From the NCBI RefSeq assembly GCF_900157365.1, contig NZ_FUEZ01000004.1, positions 3,750,966 to 3,814,965 on the forward strand: a stretch of 64,000 nt of DNA, written 5' to 3'. This document shows, in pieces, positions 52,734-64,000 of the stretch (position 1 is the first letter of the stretch; each line of letters begins with the position of its first letter). A program made the position numbers and the translations under genes. The DNA is from Mycobacterium numidiamassiliense (lineage in GTDB: Bacteria; Actinomycetota; Actinomycetes; Mycobacteriales; Mycobacteriaceae). The notes beneath the pieces are model-generated. The model worked only from the letters and a program-made list of their open reading frames with translations, was not told where the DNA came from and searched no databases.

Positions 52734-54599
52734 CTAGGCGGAATGCAGCCGGGCCAGCTCGGCGATCTCGTTGACCCGCCAAATGGCGGTGGCGATCTCG
52801 TCGGCGAACTCCCGTCGCCGCTTGGCCACGTCTGTGGACTCACCCCCGTCGACCAACTCACGATGGCGGGCCAGCCGCAGCGCCGTCTTGAACAGCTCCA
52901 TCGACCTCGACTCGGCGCTGGCGATTCTGCGCTGTAGCTCCCACTGCTTGCCGACCTCCAGGCATTCGGCGAGAAACGCGTCCTCGTCGAACGATTCGTC
53001 CTCGTAGGCGGCCAGCCGGTCGGCGACGATGTGGTAGGCGTCCAGGTAGGGGCGCAACACCAGGTGCGCCAGCAGCAGATCGGCCGATTCCAGCAGTCCC
53101 CGCACGACCGTGGCGGCGGCGGATTTGCTGGTGTCTTCCACCGGCCCGATCAGGCGTACCTCGTCGGCGAGGTCCTTCTCGAACTGTGCGCGTGCGGAGA
53201 ACAAGAACTCGAACTTCAGCAGCTCGCGAAGACGCAACGCTTCATCGCGCACGGTCACCGGCAGCACGGTGCCGTCCGCGGAGGTTTCTGCCGCGGCGAG
53301 CAACGCCGTTTCGGCAATGGCGCGATCGACCAGGATATGGATCGCGGTGTTGCGGTAGAACGCGGCGACCAGGTGCTGGTCGGAGCCGATGCCCCACACC
53401 GCTTCGGTCCCGGCGTCGTAGACGTTCACCACGCCCGAGGCCACGAGCTGGTGCAAGGTCCATCGAATGGTGGAGCGATTCGTCAGATCGGCGGCACCGG
53501 CGACCGCCCAATTGCGTGCCGCGATGTAGCTGGCCAGCGGTTGCACCGTTGCCAGCACCTCGCTGATCGACATCGAGCGGTCGGCGCCCAGCAACGCGAG
53601 ATTGACCACCGCGGTCGGGGTGACCGGGGTGGCGCGGTTGATCCGGTGTTCGACGTCCAGGGCGATGCGTTCGATTTCGGTGCCGGTGCCCGATTCGTCG
53701 GCGCGCATTTCCTCGAGGCGTTTGCGCAGCGGCAATGGCTCGCCGAAATCCAGGTAAGCGCGGCCCAGGCGCTTGCCCTGTTGCAGCGCCAGCCGGACCA
53801 GGAACCGAAGATCCTCGGGCCGTTTCGCGGCGCCGTAGGCCTCAGTGGTCATGGCTTCCACCTCGTGCAGCTGGTCGTACACGATGGAGGTCGGCACCAA
53901 ATACACCTCGGGACCGTCGATTTCGTCGACGGCGTCGGTGATATAGCGCAGGATCCCGAAGACCGGGGGCCGCAGCTTGCCGGTCCGGGTGCGGCCTCCT
54001 TCGATCGACCAGCTCAGGTTGGCGTGGTTTTGCACCAGCTGCGCGGCGTAGGCGCGTAACGCGAACCGGTAAACGGGAATGTCTTTGATCTGCCGCCGGA
54101 TGAAGATGGTCCCGGTGCGCTTGGCCCAGCCGCCCATCGGGAAGAAGTTGAGGTTCGCCCCGCCGAAGGTCAGCGCAGGCGATAGCCGGTTGGCCACGAT
54201 CATCTCGGGTAGCAGTAAACCGTCCAGGTAGGAGCGGTGCGAAAAGGCAAACGCCAGCGTCGCTTTGCGATCCAGCTTGCGCAACTGCGCGATCTGATCC
54301 TCATCGACCAGGACGTCGTAGGCCCGCATCAGCCACCGGCTGAAACGCCGCCAAGCCTGTACCGCCCGCTCGTCCAGCGTGGCCGACATCTCGCGCAGAT
54401 AGCCCGCGGCCTCGGCGCGCACGCCGTCGGGGTCACGCCCGAGTTCGTCGGCCAGGTCGGTGAGCCGCTGGTCATACCACGGCGCGGCCAGCAACTGCAC
54501 AACCTCGGCGGGATCACCGGACAACGGCTTCGTCGCTTCGTCGATCATTCCGTTGCGCTGCAGCATCTTTCGCACCTCCGTGCGACCGAGCTCGCGCAC
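52734..54599 (-). CDS. plsB1: Glycerol-3-phosphate acyltransferase PlsB1
   Basis: 621 residues from GTG at 54599, the H37Rv length; the frame continues upstream to 54725 without similarity, and GTG at 54623 is another option. Acyltransferase motifs are HRSYLD (catalytic His and Asp), FIRRQIKDIPVYR, EGGRTRTGK and VYLVPTSIVYDQ. It acylates sn-1 of glycerol 3-phosphate at the membrane, starting phospholipid or triacylglycerol synthesis. The C-terminal 250 residues are the PlsB-type helical region. Confidence 0.93.
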   Translation of the reverse strand: MRELGRTEVRKMLQRNGMIDEATKPLSGDPAEVVQLLAAPWYDQRLTDLADELGRDPDGVRAEAAGYLREMSATLDERAVQAWRRFSRWLMRAYDVLVDEDQIAQLRKLDRKATLAFAFSHRSYLDGLLLPEMIVANRLSPALTFGGANLNFFPMGGWAKRTGTIFIRRQIKDIPVYRFALRAYAAQLVQNHANLSWSIEGGRTRTGKLRPPVFGILRYITDAVDEIDGPEVYLVPTSIVYDQLHEVEAMTTEAYGAAKRPEDLRFLVRLALQQGKRLGRAYLDFGEPLPLRKRLEEMRADESGTGTEIERIALDVEHRINRATPVTPTAVVNLALLGADRSMSISEVLATVQPLASYIAARNWAVAGAADLTNRSTIRWTLHQLVASGVVNVYDAGTEAVWGIGSDQHLVAAFYRNTAIHILVDRAIAETALLAAAETSADGTVLPVTVRDEALRLRELLKFEFLFSARAQFEKDLADEVRLIGPVEDTSKSAAATVVRGLLESADLLLAHLVLRPYLDAYHIVADRLAAYEDESFDEDAFLAECLEVGKQWELQRRIASAESRSMELFKTALRLARHRELVDGGESTDVAKRRREFADEIATAIWRVNEIAELARLHSA

Positions 54600-54768
54600 C
54601 GTCGCCAGCCGCCCCCCGGTCACGACCGCCGCCCCGGTGCGCCGGCGGGCCCGGATGTCGTCCACGTCACATCGGTGAGCGTACGTCCGCGGTCCGGCGC
54701 CGCGGAATACATTGCGCAATTTCACTGGCGCTCAACCACCACGACCGGCGAGCACCTAGTACGTTCGG
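54600..54768. other. Divergent gap between plsB1 and methyltransferase gene
   Basis: This 169-base stretch holds the promoters of both genes. GTACGTTCG lies just before the methyltransferase ATG. I see no inverted repeat longer than 6 bases and no convincing -10/-35 pair. The frame of plsB1 continues through part of it. Confidence 0.4.
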
Positions 54769-55617
54769 ATGATGCGGCCCGATCGCGGTATTGACGTCAG
54801 CGACCTGTCGCCGCTCGAACAGACCTCGCTGCTCACCCAATACGCCCGCGCCCTGGACAGTCAATGGGCGCAGCCCATTCTCGGCGACCCGCTGGCCGCC
54901 GACATCGTCAGCAAAATCGACTACGACTTCGGCGGGCTCGGTGTGCCTACCAGCGTCGTGTGCCAGGCGGCGCTGCGTGCCAAGATGCTCGACGAAAGAG
55001 TGCGCGCGTTCACGTCCGAGAACCCCGACGCCGTCGTGGTAGACCTCGGCGCCGGGCTGGATTCGGGGCCGTTCCGGGTCAGGCCGCCGCCCGCGGTCGA
55101 TTGGTACAGCGTCGACCTGCCGGGTGTCATCGCGCTGCGCAAGCGGCTATTGCCGATCAGCAGGCGAGCCCACTCGGTGACCGCATCCGTGGCCGATCAG
55201 AGCTGGCCCGAAACCATCCCGTCGCATCGGCCGGCGATGGTGATCGCCGACGGCCTTTTTGCATTTCTGTCCGAGCCGGTGATCACCGGCGTCTTCCGTC
55301 GCCTGACCGCGCATTTCAGGACCGGGGAGCTGGCCTTCAATGACTACGGACACATCGGCTGGTTCACCCGGGTCGCGGTGAAGTTGGCCCCGCAGAAGAT
55401 GTTCGCCAGTGTCGGCGCACAGTGGGGTTATCCGGGATTCGAGGATGCGCACGTGCCGGAAACGTGGAACCCGCAGTTGAAACTGGTCGAAGAAGCCAGC
55501 CTGGCCCACGCACCCGAGATCGATCTGTTTCCGAACTGGCTTCGGTTGGCTACCAAGGTATCCGGCATGTTCGAGACCTCTGCCCGCAAGGCGCGAATTT
55601 TGCGCTATCGGTTTTAG
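54769..55617 (+). CDS. SAM-dependent methyltransferase, leucine carboxyl methyltransferase (LCM) type
   Basis: 282 residues. VVVDLGAGLDSGPFRV is motif I of the LCM-like family, with WYSVDLPGVIALRKRLLP as the acidic-loop region and VIADGLFAFLSE as motif III-like. Related proteins methylate small molecules or polyketides (tetracenomycin-type O-methyltransferases). It is not the Rv0726c-type paralogue family by its N-terminus. ATG at 54769 or the adjacent 54772. Confidence 0.83.
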   Translation: MMRPDRGIDVSDLSPLEQTSLLTQYARALDSQWAQPILGDPLAADIVSKIDYDFGGLGVPTSVVCQAALRAKMLDERVRAFTSENPDAVVVDLGAGLDSGPFRVRPPPAVDWYSVDLPGVIALRKRLLPISRRAHSVTASVADQSWPETIPSHRPAMVIADGLFAFLSEPVITGVFRRLTAHFRTGELAFNDYGHIGWFTRVAVKLAPQKMFASVGAQWGYPGFEDAHVPETWNPQLKLVEEASLAHAPEIDLFPNWLRLATKVSGMFETSARKARILRYRF

Positions 55618-55661
55618 CCGCCGAGGTCGGGCTGGCCCGCTCAGGTCGAACGTGCGGCTAC

Positions 55662-55749
55662 GGCGTCTGGTGTGCGATGACGGCGGAAGATCCGCCAAAA
55701 TCCCACCGCTGACACACTGTTGACGCCCTGAACGCACACTCGTGGCGCC
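55662..55749. repeat. Inverted-repeat element C in a convergent gap
   Basis: GGCGTCTGGTGTGCGATGA (55662-55680) matches the element A tandem unit at 17 of 19 positions. CGCACACTCGTGGCGCC (55733-55749) is the opposing arm, with two extra bases relative to element A. The gap lies between the LCM methyltransferase and dnaE1, which converge. Confidence 0.65.
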
Positions 55750-55764
55750 AGATTGGGGCAGCGC

Positions 55765-59295
<3,531 letters not shown>

Positions 59296-59594
59296 AGGGA
59301 CGCCAGTCTATGACCGACCACCGACGTGTATTCGGCGTGTCGCGAAGTGTGTCTTCGAGCATTTCTGGCCCATATTTCACATCCGTCACTTCGGTCTCTG
59401 GTCGGTCTCTTGCGGCCAGGATCGGCCTTTTGCCCGCCTCCGAGCGACAACGACGCGCGGACGAAACGAGTCCACCGACCTCACACCCCAGGCGACGCTG
59501 CGGCGATCTCTGGGCAATCGACTTGTTACCGCGGGCAATGCGAGCGTGACCGCTGACTAACTGACGGGCAACGCCGGCATGTTCGGATGGTCAC
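59296..59594. other. 299-base gap between dnaE1 and glbN
   Basis: This divergent region carries the promoters of dnaE1 (minus) and glbN (plus). CGAAG-TGTGT-CTTCG (59343-59357) is a small inverted repeat 48 bases upstream of dnaE1; it does not fit the mycobacterial LexA box. Frames open across it lack coding character. I recall Rv1543-Rv1546 in this place in H37Rv; nothing of them is visible. Confidence 0.45.
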
Positions 59595-60005
59595 ATGAAG
59601 CTGGTCGCGACCTTCCGCAAGCCGGAGCCGACCAGCGTCTACCACCGGATCGGCGGGCACCAGGCGCTCGAGGTCATGGTCGAAGACTTCTACGCCCGGG
59701 TACTCGCCGACGGGCAGCTGGCGGGGTTCTTCACCGCAACGAACATGAACCGCCTCAGAGGCAAGCAGGTCGAATTCTTCGCCGCCGCACTCGGCGGCCC
59801 CGAGCCCTACACCGGCGCACCGATGAAGCAGGTGCACCAAGGTCGCGGAATCACCATGTATCACTTCAACCTGGTGGCCGGGCACCTGTCCGACGCGCTC
59901 GCCGCGGCGGGCGTGCCGTCGCCGACGGTGACGGAGATCATCGGCGCCATCGCCCCGCTCGCGCCCGACATCGCCTCGGGCGAAACGAGCACGGCCACAG
60001 TCTGA
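59595..60005 (+). CDS. glbN: Truncated haemoglobin HbN (group I)
   Basis: 136 residues, as in H37Rv. The proximal His81 lies in MKQVHQGRGITM; distal residues Tyr33 (B10) and Gln58 (E11, GKQVEFF) are kept, as is GGPEPYTG. HbN oxidises nitric oxide to nitrate with bound O2. The pre-A segment reads MKLVATFRKPEP, more hydrophobic than the H37Rv form. lprI follows 80 bases on, as in M. tuberculosis. Confidence 0.96.
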   Translation: MKLVATFRKPEPTSVYHRIGGHQALEVMVEDFYARVLADGQLAGFFTATNMNRLRGKQVEFFAAALGGPEPYTGAPMKQVHQGRGITMYHFNLVAGHLSDALAAAGVPSPTVTEIIGAIAPLAPDIASGETSTATV

Positions 60006-60085
60006 ACCGCGGCCGCACGGAAGAAAATTCGCGTTCGCTGGCGTGTCGCGCGTGGCGTTCGCGCCGCGGCCGGTAATCAGCACGT

Positions 60086-60718
60086 ATGAGGTTGATCCCG
60101 CTCGTCGTCGCGGCACTGATGCTGAGTGCGTGTGGCTCCCCCACAAACCATCCGGCATCCAGTTCGCCGTCCACCAGCCAGCCCAGCGCTCAGGCCGCGC
60201 CGGTTCCGGCGGCGGTCGACTGCACCCAACCGGCGAACTCTGCGCAACAGCTGATCTGCACCGACTCGCATCTATTCGACCTCGAGCGCCAGCTGCAGCT
60301 CGCCTATCGGCAGGCACTGGCCCGACCCGGCGCGGACCAATCCGCACTGGCGGCCGCGCAGACCGGCTGGGCAACGGGCCGCGATAACTGTGCCAACAAC
60401 GCCGACGTCCACACCTGCGTGCTGGAGGCCTACCAGACCCGACTCGTGCAGTTGGCCATCGCCGACCCGGCGACCCCGGCCCCGCCGGTCGTCACCTACC
60501 ACTGCCCCGCCGACTCCGGACCGCTGACCGCCCAGTTCTACAACCAGTTCGCCCCACCGACGGCGGTGCTCAACTGGAAAGGCACGCAGGAGATCCTGTT
60601 CATCCTGCCGTCCGGCAGCGGCGCCAGGTACGGGCGGCAAGGCGCCGAATACTGGGAGCATCAGGGCGAGGTCAAGCTCGATTTCAACGGCACCAAATTT
60701 GTGTGCCATACCCAGTGA
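60086..60718 (+). CDS. lprI: Lipoprotein LprI, lysozyme inhibitor
   Basis: 210 residues. The signal peptide ends in the lipobox LSAC (Cys16), to be processed by Lgt and LspA, both encoded in this window. After a Ser/Pro linker come a DUF1311-type domain (VDCTQPANSAQQLIC to CVLEAYQTRL, four Cys) and a C-terminal MliC-like domain (TYHCPADSGP to KFVCHTQ). H37Rv LprI inhibits lysozyme. It is probably expressed with glbN. Confidence 0.93.
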   Translation: MRLIPLVVAALMLSACGSPTNHPASSSPSTSQPSAQAAPVPAAVDCTQPANSAQQLICTDSHLFDLERQLQLAYRQALARPGADQSALAAAQTGWATGRDNCANNADVHTCVLEAYQTRLVQLAIADPATPAPPVVTYHCPADSGPLTAQFYNQFAPPTAVLNWKGTQEILFILPSGSGARYGRQGAEYWEHQGEVKLDFNGTKFVCHTQ

Positions 60719-60738
60719 ACCGTGCCTAGCATGCAGGC

Positions 60739-61497
60739 ATGCCGCGCACATTTGACGATCTGACCGCGGAGGCCGACGCCGCCCCGGTCGACGGCTGGGA
60801 CTTCTCCTGGCTGGACGGCCGCGCCACCGAGGAACGCCCGTCCTGGGGCTATCAGCGCCTGCTGAGCAGTCGTTTGGCGACGGTGTCGGCCGCCCTGGAC
60901 ATCCACACCGGAGGCGGGGAGGTGTTGTCCGGCGCGGGACCGTTCCCCCCCGTCATGGCGGCCGTCGAGACGTGGCCGCCGAACGCGGCCCTGGCCACCA
61001 AAACCCTGCATCCTCTCGGCGTGGTGGTCGTCGCGACTCGGGATGAGCCGCCGTTGCCATTCGCCGATGAAGCGTTCGACCTGGTCACCACGCGTCATCC
61101 GATCTCAGTCTGGTGGACCGAGATCCTTCGGGTACTGAGACCGGGCGGCAGCTACCTCGCGCAGCACATCGGCCCCGCCACGATGGGCGAGCTGGTCGAG
61201 CACTTCATCGGGCCGCAGCCCGACAAATGGGCCGAGTTTCACCCGGACACCGTGCGCGCGCAGGCCGAGGCCGCCGGCCTGGAGATTGTCGATCTGCGCA
61301 TGGAGCGGCTGCGGGCCGAATTCTTCGATATCGGAGCCGTCGTCTACTTCCTGCGCAAGGTGGTCTGGACGGTGCCGGACTTCAGCGTGCCGCGCTACCG
61401 CGAACGCCTGGCCGAACTGCACCAGCGCATCGAAGCGCACGGTCCCTTCGTCGCGCACTCCACGCGGGTCCTCGTCGAAGCCCGCAAGCCCGCCTGA
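60739..61497 (+). CDS. Class I SAM-dependent methyltransferase-like protein
   Basis: 252 residues. The second half of the Rossmann core is plain (LPFADEAFDLVTTRHP, then EILRVLRPGGSYLAQ). Motif I is weak (ALDIHTGGGEVLSG). The substrate is unknown. It starts 20 bases after lprI on the same strand. I recall that Rv1597 in H37Rv is a similar-sized methyltransferase next to nadC, a slot here taken by the dehydrogenase/tetR pair, so this could be its relocated relative. Confidence 0.78.
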   Translation: MPRTFDDLTAEADAAPVDGWDFSWLDGRATEERPSWGYQRLLSSRLATVSAALDIHTGGGEVLSGAGPFPPVMAAVETWPPNAALATKTLHPLGVVVVATRDEPPLPFADEAFDLVTTRHPISVWWTEILRVLRPGGSYLAQHIGPATMGELVEHFIGPQPDKWAEFHPDTVRAQAEAAGLEIVDLRMERLRAEFFDIGAVVYFLRKVVWTVPDFSVPRYRERLAELHQRIEAHGPFVAHSTRVLVEARKPA

Positions 61498-61502
61498 CCG
61501 GC

Positions 61503-62429
61503 TCAGGCCTCGTCGCGCAGCACATCCAGGGCGTGCTGCAGGTCCGCCGGATACGGACTGACGATCTCGATTCGCCTGCCGTCAGCCGGATGGGCGAATG
61601 CCAGCGACCGTGCGTGCAACCATTGTCGTTGCAGCCCAAGCTTTTTCGCCAATACCGGATCGGCCCCGTAGACGAGGTCACCGCAGCACGGGTGGTGCAG
61701 CGCGGAGAAGTGCACCCGGATCTGGTGGGTGCGACCGGTTTCCAGATGCACGTCGAGCAGGCTGGCGGCGACGAAGGCCTCCATCGTGTCGTAGTGAGTG
61801 AGGCTGTGCCGGCCGTTCTGCGTGACCGCGAATTTCCACTCGCCGCCGCGATGCCGTCCGATCGGAGCGTCGATCGTCCCGCTGGACGGATCCGGATGCC
61901 CTTGCACCAGCGCGTGATAGCGCTTGTCGACGGTGCGCTGCTTGAATGCCCGCTTGAGCACGGTGTAGGCGCGCTCCGACAGCGCCACGACCATCACCCC
62001 GGAGGTACCGACGTCGAGGCGGTGCACGATGCCCTGCCGCTCGGGTACACCCGAGGTGGTGATCCGGTAACCGGCGGCGGCCAGGCCGCCCAGCACCGTG
62101 GGTCCGGTCCAGCCCACCGAGGCATGCGCCGCCACCGCCGCCGGCTTGTCGACGGCGACGATGTCGTCGTCGGAATACAGAATCGTCATGCCCTCGATGT
62201 CGACGGGCGTGTTTTCCGGCGGCGCGGGTGCCTCGGGCAGGCGCACCTCGAGCCAGGCTCCGCCCGTCAGGCGATCAGACTTGCCGACCCCGACGCCGTC
62301 CAGCTCGACGCCGCCGTCTTCGGCGATCGCGGCAGCGGCGCTGCGCGACAGCCCCAGCAGCCGCGCCAGTCCCGCATCGACACGCATGCCCGCCAATCCT
62401 TCGGGGACGGGCATCGAACGGCTCGACAT
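61503..62429 (-). CDS. RluA-family 23S rRNA pseudouridine synthase
   Basis: 308 residues. An N-terminal S4 RNA-binding domain (MRVDAGLARLLGLSRSAAAAIAEDG) precedes the catalytic domain. HRLDVGTSGVMVVALS holds the catalytic aspartate; GRTHQIRVHFSALHHPCCGD is the second family motif. It isomerises uridines in ribosomal RNA (RluD-like, H37Rv Rv1540). The ATG shares one base with the lspA stop. Confidence 0.95.
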   Translation of the reverse strand: MSSRSMPVPEGLAGMRVDAGLARLLGLSRSAAAAIAEDGGVELDGVGVGKSDRLTGGAWLEVRLPEAPAPPENTPVDIEGMTILYSDDDIVAVDKPAAVAAHASVGWTGPTVLGGLAAAGYRITTSGVPERQGIVHRLDVGTSGVMVVALSERAYTVLKRAFKQRTVDKRYHALVQGHPDPSSGTIDAPIGRHRGGEWKFAVTQNGRHSLTHYDTMEAFVAASLLDVHLETGRTHQIRVHFSALHHPCCGDLVYGADPVLAKKLGLQRQWLHARSLAFAHPADGRRIEIVSPYPADLQHALDVLRDEA

Positions 62430-63016
62430 CAGCGCTGGTCGGCGTTACGCCGACCCACAGTGTCGAAGTCGAACCCGAAGATCGACAGCGCCACCAGCAG
62501 GATCGCCCCGCCGACCACCGCCGGATCGGCGACGTTGAACACCGGCCACCAGCCGACCGACAAGAAATCCACCACGTGGCCGCGAAGCGGCCCGGGCGCG
62601 CGGAAAAAGCGATCGACCAGGTTGCCCATGGCGCCGCCCAGGATCAAGCCGAGACCCAGCGCCCACCACGGCGATACCAGCCGCCGGCCCATCCAGAAGA
62701 TGCCGCCCACCACGCCGGTCGCGATCAGGGTCAACATCCAGGTGTATCCCGTCGCCATCGAGAAGGCCGCGCCCGAATTGCGCACCAGAGTCCAGGTCAC
62801 CGTGTCGCCGATGATCGATACCGGTTGCCCGGGCGGCAGCAGTTTGACGGCGAGCACCTTGGTGACGACGTCCAGCGTCAGCACCACCGCCGCGACCGCC
62901 AGCAGCAACCGCAGCCGCCTCGGCGGTCCCTGCGGCGCAGGGGCTTCGAGCTCGCCGATCTCAGCGTCGCCGCCGGAGCTCGCCGGCTCAGCCGCTCCCG
63001 TTGGTTCCTCAGCCAC
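62429..63016 (-). CDS. lspA: Lipoprotein signal peptidase (SPase II)
   Basis: 195 residues from GTG at 63016 (aligned with the H37Rv N-terminus); ATG at 63028 is in frame but has poor ribosome-binding spacing. Four membrane helices follow a 35-residue polar N-terminus. The catalytic aspartates are in GNLVDRFFR and FNVADPAVVGG. It cleaves prolipoproteins after Lgt has acted. Coupled to the RluA-family gene. Confidence 0.95.
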   Translation of the reverse strand: MAEEPTGAAEPASSGGDAEIGELEAPAPQGPPRRLRLLLAVAAVVLTLDVVTKVLAVKLLPPGQPVSIIGDTVTWTLVRNSGAAFSMATGYTWMLTLIATGVVGGIFWMGRRLVSPWWALGLGLILGGAMGNLVDRFFRAPGPLRGHVVDFLSVGWWPVFNVADPAVVGGAILLVALSIFGFDFDTVGRRNADQR

Positions 63017-63095
63017 GCCACCCATCATCCCCTACCGGCATCGCGTGGCTTGGGTGCGACCTGGCTTGCCGCCGCGGGTGCGGAATGATCTGACC

Positions 63096-64000
63096 ATGAG
63101 CCGCCTGACTGTCATCGCCACCGGAGGCACGATTTCCACCAGCACCGGCGCCGACGGGGTGGCCCGCCCCACCCACACCGGAGCCGCGTTGACCGCGGGA
63201 CTCGACGTCGACGTCGTCGACCTGATGGCGGTGGACAGTTCGGAGCTGACGCCGCCCGATTGGGACCGCATCCGCGCCGCGGTGCAGGCCGCGATCGCCG
63301 AAGGCGCCGCCGGCGTGGTGGTCGCCCACGGCACCGACACCATGGAGGAGAGCCTGCTCTGGCTCGACCTCACCTACGCGGGAGACGTGCCGGTCGTGCT
63401 GACCGGCGCCATGCGCAGCGCCGACGCCCCCAACGCGGACGGCCCGGCCAATCTGCGCGATGCGCTGGCGGTGGCGGCCAGCCCGGCGGCCCGCGGCCTC
63501 GGCGTGTTGCTGTCCTTCGCCGGCCGGGTGTGGCAACCGTTGGGCCTGCACAAGGTCGCCACCCAGGATTTGAGCGGCTTCACCGGCGAGTTGCTGGGCA
63601 CCAGCGCAGGCGGCGTCGCGCTGACCGGGGCCAAGATCCGCCCCTACCTCGGCGATCTGACCGCCGCCGACGCGCCGAGGGTCGACATCGTCGCGGCCTA
63701 CCTGGGCAGCGACTCGGTGGCCCTGGACGCCTGTGTGGCCGCGGGCGCGCGAGGCGTGGTGCTCGAGGCGCTGGGTTCGGGCAATGCCGGGGCGGCCGTC
63801 GTCGAGGGGGTGCGGCGGCACTGCAGCAACGGGGTCGTTGTCGGGGTGTCCACCCGCGTCCCCGGTGGCCGGGTCAGCGCGGGCTACGGTCCCGGCCACG
63901 ACCTCGTCGGGGCGGGAGCCGTGACGGTGCCGCGGCTGCGTCCGCCGCAGGCCCGGGTGCTGATGATGGCCGCGCTGGCCGCGCAGCTACCCGTCGCCGA
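63096..64000 (+). CDS. ansA: L-asparaginase, 3'-truncated by the window end
   Basis: From the ATG at 63096 the frame stays open to the window edge, giving 301 codons of a protein usually about 326 long. RLTVIATGGTISTS holds the first catalytic threonine; VVAHGTDTMEES holds the second Thr-Asp pair. It hydrolyses asparagine to aspartate and ammonia, which in M. tuberculosis supplies nitrogen and resists acid. It is divergent from lspA (79 bases). Confidence 0.96.
   Translation, partial: MSRLTVIATGGTISTSTGADGVARPTHTGAALTAGLDVDVVDLMAVDSSELTPPDWDRIRAAVQAAIAEGAAGVVVAHGTDTMEESLLWLDLTYAGDVPVVLTGAMRSADAPNADGPANLRDALAVAASPAARGLGVLLSFAGRVWQPLGLHKVATQDLSGFTGELLGTSAGGVALTGAKIRPYLGDLTAADAPRVDIVAAYLGSDSVALDACVAAGARGVVLEALGSGNAGAAVVEGVRRHCSNGVVVGVSTRVPGGRVSAGYGPGHDLVGAGAVTVPRLRPPQARVLMMAALAAQLPVA

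Noticed and set aside
59343..59357. LexA/SOS box upstream of dnaE1
   Set aside because: The repeat is CGAAG-N5-CTTCG, while the mycobacterial box is TCGAAC-N4-GTTCGA. Also dnaE2, not dnaE1, is the known SOS gene.

Overview
The window is high-GC actinobacterial DNA whose gene order matches the Mycobacterium tuberculosis H37Rv interval from cydB (Rv1622c) down to ansA (Rv1538c), read in the opposite orientation. Protein lengths often equal the H37Rv ones as I remember them (PykA 472, NadC 285, NadA 349, TrpC 272, Rv1592c-like lipase 446, HbN 136 residues). It is therefore a Mycobacterium, most likely a slow-growing nontuberculous species. No PE/PPE gene, insertion sequence, prophage, tRNA, rRNA or CRISPR array is visible. 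Statements about H37Rv gene order are from memory, not from a search.

Layout. 1-3.4 kb: end of cydB, then cydD and cydC (cytochrome bd assembly). 3.4-6.7 kb (minus): acyl-CoA thioesterase, pyruvate kinase and two small membrane proteins. 6.7-13.6 kb (minus): trpE, a Trp-associated membrane protein, trpC, trpB, trpA and lgt. 13.7-15.4 kb: a peroxiredoxin and a Ca2+/H+ antiporter. 15.5-17.0 kb: an inserted receptor Ser/Thr kinase with a TPM-like outer domain. 17.0-23.4 kb (minus): hisD-hisC-hisB-hisH-hisA-impA-hisF-hisI, almost without gaps. 23.4-25.7 kb: a deazaflavin-type oxidoreductase and an accessory alcohol dehydrogenase/TetR pair. 25.8-30.0 kb: nadA-nadB-nadC and a divergent NrtR-type regulator. 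30.2-37.4 kb: a lipase, then the biotin cluster bioA-bioF-bioD-(2'-5' RNA ligase family)-bioB-bsaP-(membrane protein). 37.4-41.3 kb: a small membrane protein, a RipD-like NlpC/P60 protein and an acyltransferase-3/SGNH protein. 41.4-47.6 kb: treX-treY-treZ. 47.7-50.9 kb: an accessory block with a beta-lactamase-fold esterase, a MocR regulator and a PNPOx-like flavoprotein. 51-55.6 kb: ilvA, a Ddn-family protein, plsB1 and an LCM-type methyltransferase. 55.8-64 kb: dnaE1, the glbN-lprI pair, a methyltransferase, an RluA-family pseudouridine synthase, lspA and the start of ansA.

Much of the window is biosynthetic: complete de novo NAD and biotin routes, most of the histidine and tryptophan routes, and isoleucine entry. 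No trpF is seen in the trp cluster; the hisA gene product, PriA in mycobacteria, is known to do that step as well. Lgt and LspA, the first two enzymes of lipoprotein maturation, are both here, and LprI is one of their substrates. The least described material lies between genes and in the accessory insertions: an inverted-repeat family in every convergent gap longer than 100 bp, a bidirectional nadA/nrtR promoter with a perfect operator, a TetR palindrome lying in a promoter spacer, a TPM-domain kinase inside the his/chaA junction, and a MocR/flavoprotein pair with phased direct repeats.
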